Source of the DNA: an uncultured Clostridia bacterium
GTDB taxonomy: Bacteria > Bacillota > Clostridia > Christensenellales > Borkfalkiaceae
Direction: 5' to 3'
Assembly: GCA_934249215.1 (NCBI GenBank)
Contig: CAKQKN010000099.1
Span: 1 to 26,307, forward strand
Length of the DNA: 26,307 nucleotides
This document shows, piece by piece, positions 16,390 through 23,335 of this stretch. Each line of letters starts with the position of its first letter. Position 1 is the stretch's first letter. The notes under the pieces were generated by a model. That model worked only from the letters and a program-made list of their open reading frames with translations, was not told where the DNA came from and did no database searches. The position numbers and the translations under genes are program-made.

Positions 16390-18018
16390 TCAGTTAAGCC
16401 CCGCTTTGCTGAGCGCGCTAGCCCATTTGCCGTCCGTCCAGTCGGCGATCGTTTTGTCGTAAATTCCCTGCGCGGTAACGTTCTTTTCCGCCGACGCGAG
16501 AAGTGACCAATAACCGCTCGTCGTGAATTCTCTCACTCCGCCGTAGCGCGACAACGGCGAATTTTCGCCGTATGCGAGCGTGTTCACTTTAAGACTCTTA
16601 TCGTTGAAATACGACAGTCTGTCTTTTTGCAGTTCGGACAGATTCGCCCACGTTTCCGGAGATTTTTCCTTTACGTCGTAATCGAACGGCAAACTTGCGC
16701 CTTGCGTCGCCTTGATATAAATCTCGTTGCCTTTATCGGACGCCATAAAGAGCAGGAAGTCTTTCGCCATCGCCGATTCTTTCGCGTAAACGGGAACGAC
16801 TGTCTGATGCCCGGGACCTATCGACTGCACCACTTCGCGCGCCGCCTTGACGTACGCGAAATCGCGCTCGGAAACACCCTCGAACGAAGTCTTGCCCTCG
16901 TCTATCGCTTTGACGAGTTCGGAAAGCATTTCGTCGCTCATTCTTTCGTTCGATTCGGTGCGGTAAGTGAGTTTATTGACGATCGAACTGATGATCGGCG
17001 TGCGCATCTGCTTGATCGTATACGCTTTGCCTTCCTGTTTGATTATGTCGTTGCGCATCGACGACATTTCCATGTCGTACCAGTCGCCGCATACGTAAAA
17101 GAGTCCGCTTCCTTGCAAATACATCGTCTGCACGGTCATATATTCCTTGCCGTATCCGATCGGCGTGATGTATCCCGTGTCGTAATCGAGAAGTTTTTCG
17201 AACATTTTGAGCGATTCGAGTCTGCCTTTCTGCTCGAAAATCTTCTTGCTTATAATTTCCTGATCGCCGTCTTTCACGATGCCGTTCCAGAAATTATAAT
17301 ATCCTTCCGCACCCTCGTACTGTGCCCACCAGATCGGGAACAAATACTGCCAATATCCGAGGTTTTTATAGTGTATGAACGAATATCCTTTGTCATATTT
17401 CCCGTTTTTGTTGCCGCTGTTTTCAAGAGCCGAGTCGCAAACGGCGATAAGTTCGTCGGTCGTTCTCGGAATCTCGTCGGTGAGCGTCGCAAGAAGTTCG
17501 GCGTTATACAAAATGCCGTTCATGCCGCCCGCCCACGGCGCCGTGTAATAACGGACTTCGCCCGTTTCCCGATCGACGTCCTTGTTCGTTTCGTTGTAAC
17601 TGTCATAGCATTTTTCGGCGTAAGTTAAGTTCTCTGCAGGGATTTTCGCGTTATAAACGTCAGTCGTAAGATCGGCGCAATAGTCTCCGCTCAGATATTT
17701 CTGTTCGAGCGAGCAGGAAAACAGCAGGTCGTAAGGATTGCCCTTTTCCGTCGCTTTGAGTTTGGAAGCCGCGGTCGAAGCCACTTTGTCGTAAAAGAAA
17801 GTATATTTGATTCCGGGATATTTTTTCGTAACCCAGTCCTCTTTCACGAACGCTTTAAGCATGTCCTCGCACCACTGCACGCCGTAACCCGCGTCATAGC
17901 AATACACGTCAATGCAGCTTCTGCCCGTATCCTGATTCTTTTTGCAGCCCGCAAACATCGGCATCGCCATCATCAGCGCGCTGCACATTGCAACGATTCT
18001 TTTCGTCGTTTTTCTCAT
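16390..18018 (-). CDS. ABC transporter solute-binding lipoprotein (extracellular family 1)
   Basis: Receptor that captures the sugar outside the membrane and delivers it to the CUT1 permeases, 542 residues. The signal peptide ends in MFAGC (21-25), with Cys25 the likely lipidated residue. The mature part reads as a family 1 binding protein: CIDVYCYDAGYGVQW at the start, KYPGIKYTFF, PAFV-like hinge segments and a helical C-terminal lobe ending NVTAQGIYDKTIADWTDGKWASALSKAGL. Length is at the large end of the family. The ATG at 18018 has AAGGAG seven bases upstream; the frame is open further upstream but without a ribosome site. It follows the deacetylase-like gene by 56 bases, with a hairpin between. 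The permeases it presumably serves are 13 kb away under another promoter, so the pairing is inferred. Confidence 0.93.
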   Translation of the reverse strand: MRKTTKRIVAMCSALMMAMPMFAGCKKNQDTGRSCIDVYCYDAGYGVQWCEDMLKAFVKEDWVTKKYPGIKYTFFYDKVASTAASKLKATEKGNPYDLLFSCSLEQKYLSGDYCADLTTDVYNAKIPAENLTYAEKCYDSYNETNKDVDRETGEVRYYTAPWAGGMNGILYNAELLATLTDEIPRTTDELIAVCDSALENSGNKNGKYDKGYSFIHYKNLGYWQYLFPIWWAQYEGAEGYYNFWNGIVKDGDQEIISKKIFEQKGRLESLKMFEKLLDYDTGYITPIGYGKEYMTVQTMYLQGSGLFYVCGDWYDMEMSSMRNDIIKQEGKAYTIKQMRTPIISSIVNKLTYRTESNERMSDEMLSELVKAIDEGKTSFEGVSERDFAYVKAAREVVQSIGPGHQTVVPVYAKESAMAKDFLLFMASDKGNEIYIKATQGASLPFDYDVKEKSPETWANLSELQKDRLSYFNDKSLKVNTLAYGENSPLSRYGGVREFTTSGYWSLLASAEKNVTAQGIYDKTIADWTDGKWASALSKAGLN

Positions 18019-18049
18019 TTTTTTGCTCCTTGTCAGTTTTTTTATTTTT

Positions 18050-18068
18050 ATCGGCGGTAAGTGCCGAT
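18050..18068 (-). other. Intercistronic hairpin upstream of the solute-binding protein gene
   Basis: ATCGGC and GCCGAT arms (18050-18055 and 18063-18068) enclose a seven-base loop just after the stop codon at 18075-18077. On the minus strand it is followed by an A-rich run, not by Ts, so it is not a terminator. Such a structure could protect the SBP message end after processing, which would fit the higher dose usually needed for binding proteins. Confidence 0.35.
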
Positions 18069-18074
18069 CCGTTT

Positions 18075-19205
18075 TCAATATGGTTTCACCGCGTCCTCGA
18101 TAAAGGTCGAAGTGTAGCCGCGCTCGCAAAGGTGCTTGCAGCACTCGAGAACGATCTCGCCGAATTTCTCGATATATCCGCCGTATTTCTTATAAAAATA
18201 TTGCTCATGAATCATCAGTTCGACGAATCCCGCCCTTTCGGGAACGGCAAGAACTTCGTCGATCTTCGCGATATTTTCCTCGACCGTTTTCGCAAGGTTC
18301 ATAACTCTGTCGATTCTGACGTAAACCACGTCGAGTTCGTTATCGTGCCAGAAATCACGCCCGCCCACGTGCGAAACGAGGTCTTTCGGATAATGATACG
18401 CCACGAGCGTGTTCCCCTCCGAATCGAACTCGAAATATCCCGCAAAATTTTTATACCCGAGATTGCGCACCGCTCTCATCGCGTTTTCGTTGGTCGCTCC
18501 GAAATGAATCGTCGTCGTTTTCGCGAGAGTTTTTTCGCCCGCAAACCGCACGACCTCGTCGTTCACGGCTTTTGCTTCGTCGTAAATCGTTTCGTAAGCC
18601 GCGTTTTTGTACGGCCACATCGGGTGCTCTCTGCGCGAATGGAACGAAAGTCTTAACCAATCGCTGTTTTTCTCCCACTCGGCTTTATACTTATCGGTCA
18701 TCATCGACAGATTGAACGGTTCTTCGTTTTCCCAGAGCGAACCGTCGCCCGACTCGTAAAACAGATTGAGATGAATACACGCGCCCGTTTCGTCATGCAC
18801 CCGCTTATACATAGCGAGATACGGATCGTCGAAAAGCGACGAATACTTGTCCGCATTGTCCGTAAGATTTTTCAAAAATCTGATGTTGTCGTCGGAGGAA
18901 ACGCGGAATTTCTTTTCGGCCGCGGGCAGTCTGAACACCGTGACAGAATCGCAATCCCCTGTCTTTCTGTTTTCGCAAACCAGCATCGTGCGATAATTCT
19001 CGAGCGCGATTTCCGCCGTGAACGTATCACCGGATCTTTCGGCTTTCCGTCCGTTAACGAACACTTCCGCGTCCTCGGGCGCTTCGACGATCGCCGTAAA
19101 GACGAGCGAATTTCCGCAAATTTTCCCGTCTGCGGAGTTCAGACAATCGCCGTCAATCGGGAAAATAAATCTCACGGGTTTGTTCTTTGCAAAATAATCT
19201 TTCAT
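18075..19205 (-). CDS. Polysaccharide-deacetylase-like barrel protein with N-terminal beta domain
   Basis: A 376-residue protein without signal peptide, so cytoplasmic if the start is right (AAGGTGA four bases before the ATG). Residues 1-95 look like a small beta-sandwich containing FTAIVEAPEDAEVFVNG. Residues 98-376 resemble the glycoside hydrolase/deacetylase barrel. A tandem Asp105-Asp106 follows a beta strand (RVSSDDN), HLNLFYE is at 145-151, and HSRREHPMWPY (189-199) recalls the NodB metal-binding segment with altered His spacing. IHFGA (233-237) is a likely later strand. It starts 45 bases after the GH109-like gene, within the same operon. It could deacetylate an N-acetylated sugar or act on a related bond. 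I recognise the fold class, not a characterised subfamily, and catalysis is unproven. Confidence 0.65.
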   Translation of the reverse strand: MKDYFAKNKPVRFIFPIDGDCLNSADGKICGNSLVFTAIVEAPEDAEVFVNGRKAERSGDTFTAEIALENYRTMLVCENRKTGDCDSVTVFRLPAAEKKFRVSSDDNIRFLKNLTDNADKYSSLFDDPYLAMYKRVHDETGACIHLNLFYESGDGSLWENEEPFNLSMMTDKYKAEWEKNSDWLRLSFHSRREHPMWPYKNAAYETIYDEAKAVNDEVVRFAGEKTLAKTTTIHFGATNENAMRAVRNLGYKNFAGYFEFDSEGNTLVAYHYPKDLVSHVGGRDFWHDNELDVVYVRIDRVMNLAKTVEENIAKIDEVLAVPERAGFVELMIHEQYFYKKYGGYIEKFGEIVLECCKHLCERGYTSTFIEDAVKPY

Positions 19206-19250
19206 AATTCACCTTTTTTTCTTTATATCGTAAATTTGCCCGATCGACCG

Positions 19251-20588
19251 TCAGCCGACCGAAACTTTCTTTTCTTTGTTTTCTTCGATTCCGTCATCGC
19301 CGGTTTCTTCGGTGTTTCCGCGCGCGCGGCTCACGACGGGAAACTCCGTAACGTCGAGCCGCGGTCTTTCTTTCCACTTTCCGCGGGTAAAATCGGGAAA
19401 CTTCTGCGGCGCCCCGCCCTCCGCGATCGATATTTCGGACAGCGCGGTCACGCTCATCCAGGTCGCCGTGTCGTAAACGTCCACGGGCATTTCCGCCCCC
19501 GTCTTAACCGCTTTGAAAAACGCCTTGATCATAAGGTAGTCCATTCCGCCATGCCCGAGCGTCCGCGCCTTATCGGTAATGTTCCGCCACTCTTCGACCT
19601 GATACTCCGAGTATTCCTCGGCGTTGTTGATGCACTTGCCGATCGTCTTTTCGGGATCGAAAAACTCATGACTGTCGTTCACGCCGTCAACGAACACCAT
19701 GTTCGCTTCCTGATTACAAAGTCCTTTGGTCCCGCGGACGGTGAATTCGCGCGAATAATATTTCGGCAAAGTCGTGTCGAGCGTAAGCGTGATCGTTTCC
19801 CCGTTCTCGCAGGTTATCATCGTACTCACGATATCGCCTTGCTTGAAACGACAGCCTATAAGCGATTTATCAGGGTTCATGTCGCTGTACTCAAACGCCT
19901 CGAGCCCCGCCGCCTTACACGAAACGGACACGAGCGTATTTAGTTTATTCCCTCTGTTCACGTCGAGAATTTTCGCGATCGGCCCGAGTTCGTGCGTCGG
20001 ATAATTGTCGCAATTTCTTTCGCGATAGTTCCTTAGCCGATAGTGCCTGTTAACGATTCCGCCGAGAATTTCGTCCCGAAGATCGTGGCTATACGCTCCG
20101 TGGCAATGAACGATCTCGCCGAGAACGCCGTTACGCACGAGCGAAGTCGAAAGCAGTTCGAACCTGTCCCAGCAACAGTTTTCCATCATCATAATCGGCG
20201 TGCCCGTGCGCTCGTAAGCGTCGACGAGCCGCCAGCAATCGCTCACCCTATACGCGCCGCCGACTTCGAGCGCGACGATCTTTCCTTTTTCCATGCTCTC
20301 GACGGCGATATCGACGTGAACTTCCCACGCCGCACTTATGAGAACGACGTCTACGTTTTCGTCGTCAACGAGAAGATGAAAATCGGAATAAGTCGCGGGC
20401 TTCTCGCCGTATTTTTTAATAACTCTGTCTTGTGCCGCTTGCACTCTGTCGTCATATAAATCGCATAAAGCGGTTACTTTTGCCTCTTCGCAAGCCATAA
20501 TCGTGCCGAGGAGCACGGCGCCGCGTTGTCCCAAGCCGATAATTCCGACCTTGATAATTTTATCGGAAAAGTCTTTTTCGAAACCCAT
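19251..20588 (-). CDS. GH109-like Gfo/Idh/MocA protein (possible NAD-dependent alpha-N-acetylgalactosaminidase)
   Basis: Cytoplasmic protein of 445 residues with a Rossmann fold (KVGIIGLGQRG, 13-23). It carries segments I know from GH109: ALEVGGAYRVSDCWRLVD replacing EKP, MMMENCCWDRFELL (133-146), LGEIVHCHGAYSHDLR (156-171) and NYPTHELGPIAKILDVNRG (195-213). His199 in YPTHELGP corresponds to the conserved active-site His. GH109 enzymes hydrolyse alpha-GalNAc by NAD-dependent oxidation at C3, elimination and re-reduction. The motif match is good, but Gfo/Idh relatives with other activities share parts of it. The ATG at 20588 is chosen because AAGGAGG lies between it and an upstream in-frame ATG at 20624. 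It is the first gene of the operon with the deacetylase-like and SBP genes, behind a good promoter. The C-terminal 25 residues are charged and probably disordered. Confidence 0.84.
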   Translation of the reverse strand: MGFEKDFSDKIIKVGIIGLGQRGAVLLGTIMACEEAKVTALCDLYDDRVQAAQDRVIKKYGEKPATYSDFHLLVDDENVDVVLISAAWEVHVDIAVESMEKGKIVALEVGGAYRVSDCWRLVDAYERTGTPIMMMENCCWDRFELLSTSLVRNGVLGEIVHCHGAYSHDLRDEILGGIVNRHYRLRNYRERNCDNYPTHELGPIAKILDVNRGNKLNTLVSVSCKAAGLEAFEYSDMNPDKSLIGCRFKQGDIVSTMITCENGETITLTLDTTLPKYYSREFTVRGTKGLCNQEANMVFVDGVNDSHEFFDPEKTIGKCINNAEEYSEYQVEEWRNITDKARTLGHGGMDYLMIKAFFKAVKTGAEMPVDVYDTATWMSVTALSEISIAEGGAPQKFPDFTRGKWKERPRLDVTEFPVVSRARGNTEETGDDGIEENKEKKVSVG

Positions 20589-20625
20589 TACGGATTTTCC
20601 TCCTTGTAAAACGAGAATTCGCATC

Positions 20626-20690
20626 GTTCAATCGGATTATAACTTTTTTTCGCCGCCCGTTCAATTGTTTTATTTATCAAAGTATTGAAC
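20626..20690. promoter_or_regulatory. Three GTTCAAT/ATTGAAC boxes in the divergent promoter region
   Basis: GTTCAAT occurs at 20626-20632 and 20659-20665, 33 bases apart in the same orientation, and inverted as ATTGAAC at 20684-20690. One covers the -35 of the leftward promoter, one its start site. The arrangement suits the looping or multi-site binding of AraC-family proteins, but the region is AT-rich and the seven-base boxes could be partly chance. Confidence 0.4.
20636..20664 (-). promoter_or_regulatory. Predicted sigma-A promoter of the GH109-like/SBP operon
   Basis: On the minus strand TTGAAC (20659-20664) is followed after 17 bases by a perfect TATAAT (20636-20641). The start would be near 20629, giving a leader of about 40 bases with AAGGAGG. 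The -35 overlaps an ATTGAAC box, and another copy covers the predicted start site, so the AraC-type regulator next door may act here. Confidence 0.65.
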
Positions 20691-20716
20691 TTTTTTACCA
20701 TTTCAAATCCGAGTCG

Positions 20717-20746
20717 TTGACAAACATATTTCGAATATAATATAAT
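20717..20746 (+). promoter_or_regulatory. Near-perfect sigma-A promoter placed directly before the araC-type gene
   Basis: TTGACA (20717-20722) and TATAAT (20741-20746) match both consensus hexamers completely with 18 bases between them. Counting seven bases from the -10 box puts the start at 20753, the A of the regulator's ATG. A second TATAAT overlaps at 20736-20741, but its spacing of 13 is unsuitable. Confidence 0.75.
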
Positions 20747-20752
20747 TTGCAT

Positions 20753-21589
20753 ATGGAAAACCGAAACTTTTTTATCGATTCGCCCGAAGATTTTCGTTTT
20801 TTTCTGAACAGGTCGGAAAAGGAATTCTTCGTCCACGTGATAGGTTACCACAACCTTTGCGTCATTCCCGCGCAGAAAACCCTCCGTCGTCAGGACTGCT
20901 ACACCGTGCATTTCGTCCTGGCGGGGCGCGGAATTTTAATCCTCGAAGGAAAAAGATACGACGTAAAAAAGAACGACGTGTTCTACCTCGACAACAAAAG
21001 CACTTTTTCCTACTACCCTGACGAAAACGACCCGTGGGAATACGTTTTCTTTGAATTCGACGGCGAGTTCGCCGAAGAATATATCAAAAAAACCAAGCTA
21101 TCGGTCGATTATCCCGTAGTTCAGTCCGATTCGCCCGAGCAGATTACGTCAATGCTTTTGTCCTCTTTCGGCAAGGAACAAACCTCATATTCTGGCGCGC
21201 TTTCCGTTTTCTGGCAAGTTCTGGACTCAGTAACGGAGAAAGAACCGACGGCGAAAAAGCCCGAGCAAAGTCTTTTTCTCGACGAACTGAAATCGTATAT
21301 CCGAATAAAATATCTCGACCCCGATTTCTCGATCGAAAACCTCTGTCGGATAAAATTCATCTCACATTCGCACTTATGCCGGATTTTTAAGGCGCAGGAA
21401 GGCATGTCGCCCGTTTCCTTCGTAAAAAAAATGCGGCTCGATTACGCCGCGTCGCTATTGAAAAACACCGATTACTCATTGAAAAAAATTGCCGTAATGT
21501 CGGGGTTTAACGAATACGAATATTTTTTCCGCTCGTTCAAAAAGCAATTCGGCGTCACGCCGACGGTCTACAAGGAGCGGCTTCAATAA
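20753..21589 (+). CDS. AraC-family transcriptional regulator (cupin plus double HTH)
   Basis: Sugar-responsive DNA-binding protein, 278 residues. The N-terminal part (about 20-120) is a cupin-like sensor: RRQDCYTVHFVLAGRGILILEGKRYDVKKNDVFYLD is the usual pattern around a ligand pocket. The last 100 residues hold the two helix-turn-helix motifs: FSIENLCRIKFISHSHLCRIFKAQ is the first, YSLKKIAVMSGFNEYEYFFRSFKKQFGVTP the second, with the conserved GF-YF-FK-GTP signature. The gene diverges from the GH109-like/SBP operon and stands upstream of GH20, so it probably controls both. No ribosome site precedes the ATG, and the predicted transcript starts at or next to it, so it seems to be translated from a leaderless message. 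An in-frame TTG six bases upstream exists but has no better signal. Confidence 0.93.
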   Translation: MENRNFFIDSPEDFRFFLNRSEKEFFVHVIGYHNLCVIPAQKTLRRQDCYTVHFVLAGRGILILEGKRYDVKKNDVFYLDNKSTFSYYPDENDPWEYVFFEFDGEFAEEYIKKTKLSVDYPVVQSDSPEQITSMLLSSFGKEQTSYSGALSVFWQVLDSVTEKEPTAKKPEQSLFLDELKSYIRIKYLDPDFSIENLCRIKFISHSHLCRIFKAQEGMSPVSFVKKMRLDYAASLLKNTDYSLKKIAVMSGFNEYEYFFRSFKKQFGVTPTVYKERLQ

Positions 21590-21612
21590 CCGAATTATCG
21601 CCCAAAACAGTC

Positions 21613-21645
21613 TATAATCGATCTATACAACCACTTTTTATACAA
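21613..21645 (+). promoter_or_regulatory. Possible activator-dependent promoter region of the GH20 gene
   Basis: TATAAT at 21613-21618 has no recognisable -35 box at normal spacing, as seen at activator-dependent promoters. A direct repeat TATACAA (21624-21630 and 21639-21645) follows. The gene could equally be read from the regulator's promoter, because no terminator separates them. Confidence 0.3.
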
Positions 21646-21667
21646 ATCCAACTTCAAAGGAGAGAAA

Positions 21668-23275
21668 ATGAAAAAAGATCTTTGCGTAATGCTCGACATG
21701 TCGAGAAACGGCGTCATGACCGTGCCCGCACTCAAACGTTACATTGACCTGACGACCGAAATGGGCTACACTTCGATGCAACTTTACACCGAGGACGTCT
21801 ATGAAATCGACGGCGAGCCTATGTTCGGATATCTTCGCGGAGCGTACACCAACGCCGAATTGAAAGAACTCGACGAATATGCTTTCAATAAGGGAATGGA
21901 ACTCCTCCCCGCGATACAGACGCTCGCCCACCTCGGCTCGATATTCAGATGGTCGGACTACTCGAAAATTCATGATATCGACGACGTTTTGCTTGCCGAC
22001 GACGAGCGGACCTACGCCCTTATCGACAAAATGTTCGCAAATATGCGCGCGTGCTACAGAACGAACCGCATAAATATCGGCATGGACGAAGCGCACCACC
22101 TGGGGCTCGGCAAATATCTCGACGAGCACGGTTTTACCGACCGAAGCGACATTATGCTCCGCCACGTTAAAAAAGTTTGCGAAATCGCGGCAAAATATAA
22201 TTTTAAGCCGATGATGTGGAGCGATATGTTCTTCCGTCTTGCGGCAGGCAGCTATTATTCGACGAATTTCGACGAAGCGACGGCAGAAAAAGTCAGATCG
22301 AACATTCCCGAAAATCTCACGCTCATATACTGGGACTATTATTCCGCCGACGAAAAGCGTTACGACGACATGCTCGCGGCGCACAAACGGCTTTCTTCCG
22401 ACATCGCTTTTGCGGGCGGAGCATGGTCTTGGGTGGGCTTCGCGCCGCACAACGACTTCTCGATAAAGACGATGCGCGCGTCCGTCAAAATACTCAATAA
22501 ACGACTTATAGACCGATATATCGTCACCGTATGGGGCGACAACGGCAAGGAATGTTCATATTTTTCCGTCCTTCCGGCGCTCCTTTGCGCCGCCGAATTT
22601 TACAACGGAAACTTCTCGATGAAGTCGATCAAAGAGAAATTCCGCGCGATCACCGGCTGTTCGTTCGACGACTTTTTAAAGCTCGACTACCCCAACCTGA
22701 TTTCCGAATCGGTAAGCGATTTTCCGACCCCTTGCAAATATATGCTCTATAACGATCCGCTTTACGGCGTGTTCGACAAAACGGCTTCGGCGGACGGAGC
22801 CGAAAAATACGCAAAATACGCAAGCGCGCTTTCGAAAGCCGAAAAACGCTCCGGCGAATTTGCATATCTTTTCAGAACTCTTTCAGACCTCTGTAAACTG
22901 CTTTCCGTCAAATACGATCTCGGCGTGCGAATCCGCGCGGCATATAAAAGCGGCGATAAAGGTGCTATAGCGGCACTTTTGCCCGATTGCAAAAAAACGA
23001 TAACTCGCACGGAAGCGTTTTACGAAGCGTTCGAAACTCAATGGTACAAAGAATGCAAGCCGTTCGGGTTCGAAGTTCAGGACGCGCGAATCGGCGGCGT
23101 CATTCAAAGACTGAAGCACGCAAAGAAACGCCTTGACGACTACGTTCAGGGCAAAATCGACAAGATCGACGAACTCGAAGCCGAAGTTCGCCCCTTCGAC
23201 AACGACGAAAAATTCAACGGTAAATCCATTTGCTACAACAGCTGGGTCTTGTCTTTCACCACTTCGCCCAACTGA
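21668..23275 (+). CDS. GH20 exo-beta-N-acetylhexosaminidase, GcnA type without N-terminal domain
   Basis: Cytoplasmic enzyme of 535 residues that removes terminal beta-GlcNAc or beta-GalNAc from imported oligosaccharides. The protein opens directly with the barrel, LCVMLDMSRNGVMTVPALKR, a segment that in streptococcal GcnA comes after a small N-terminal domain. INIGMDEAHHLGLGKY contains the catalytic Asp140-Glu141 pair: the Asp orients the substrate acetamido group, the Glu is acid/base. Further GcnA-like segments are QLYTEDVYEIDG (38-49), MMWSDMFF, LIYWDYY, GGAWSWVGFAPHN and VTVWGDNGKE. The C-terminal helical region ends GGVIQRLKHAKKRLDDYVQGKIDKIDELE, also as in GcnA. AAAGGAG stands five bases before the ATG. 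It lies 78 bases after the regulator gene and before a phosphoesterase gene on the same strand. Confidence 0.93.
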   Translation: MKKDLCVMLDMSRNGVMTVPALKRYIDLTTEMGYTSMQLYTEDVYEIDGEPMFGYLRGAYTNAELKELDEYAFNKGMELLPAIQTLAHLGSIFRWSDYSKIHDIDDVLLADDERTYALIDKMFANMRACYRTNRINIGMDEAHHLGLGKYLDEHGFTDRSDIMLRHVKKVCEIAAKYNFKPMMWSDMFFRLAAGSYYSTNFDEATAEKVRSNIPENLTLIYWDYYSADEKRYDDMLAAHKRLSSDIAFAGGAWSWVGFAPHNDFSIKTMRASVKILNKRLIDRYIVTVWGDNGKECSYFSVLPALLCAAEFYNGNFSMKSIKEKFRAITGCSFDDFLKLDYPNLISESVSDFPTPCKYMLYNDPLYGVFDKTASADGAEKYAKYASALSKAEKRSGEFAYLFRTLSDLCKLLSVKYDLGVRIRAAYKSGDKGAIAALLPDCKKTITRTEAFYEAFETQWYKECKPFGFEVQDARIGGVIQRLKHAKKRLDDYVQGKIDKIDELEAEVRPFDNDEKFNGKSICYNSWVLSFTTSPN

Positions 23276-23335
23276 CCACGAGCAAAAAACGTAAAATAAA
23301 AAAAGTAAAATATTGATTAGAAGGAAAAAAGAGAA

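Noticed and set aside
18040..18068. Hairpin plus T run as a terminator
   Set aside because: The T run precedes the stem on the plus strand and appears as A residues on the coding strand, so it cannot terminate the minus-strand operon.
21638..22450. A long open frame opposite the GH20 gene
   Set aside because: It is antisense to a gene with intact catalytic motifs, is rich in Arg, Val and Phe as expected of a mirror frame, and matches no family.
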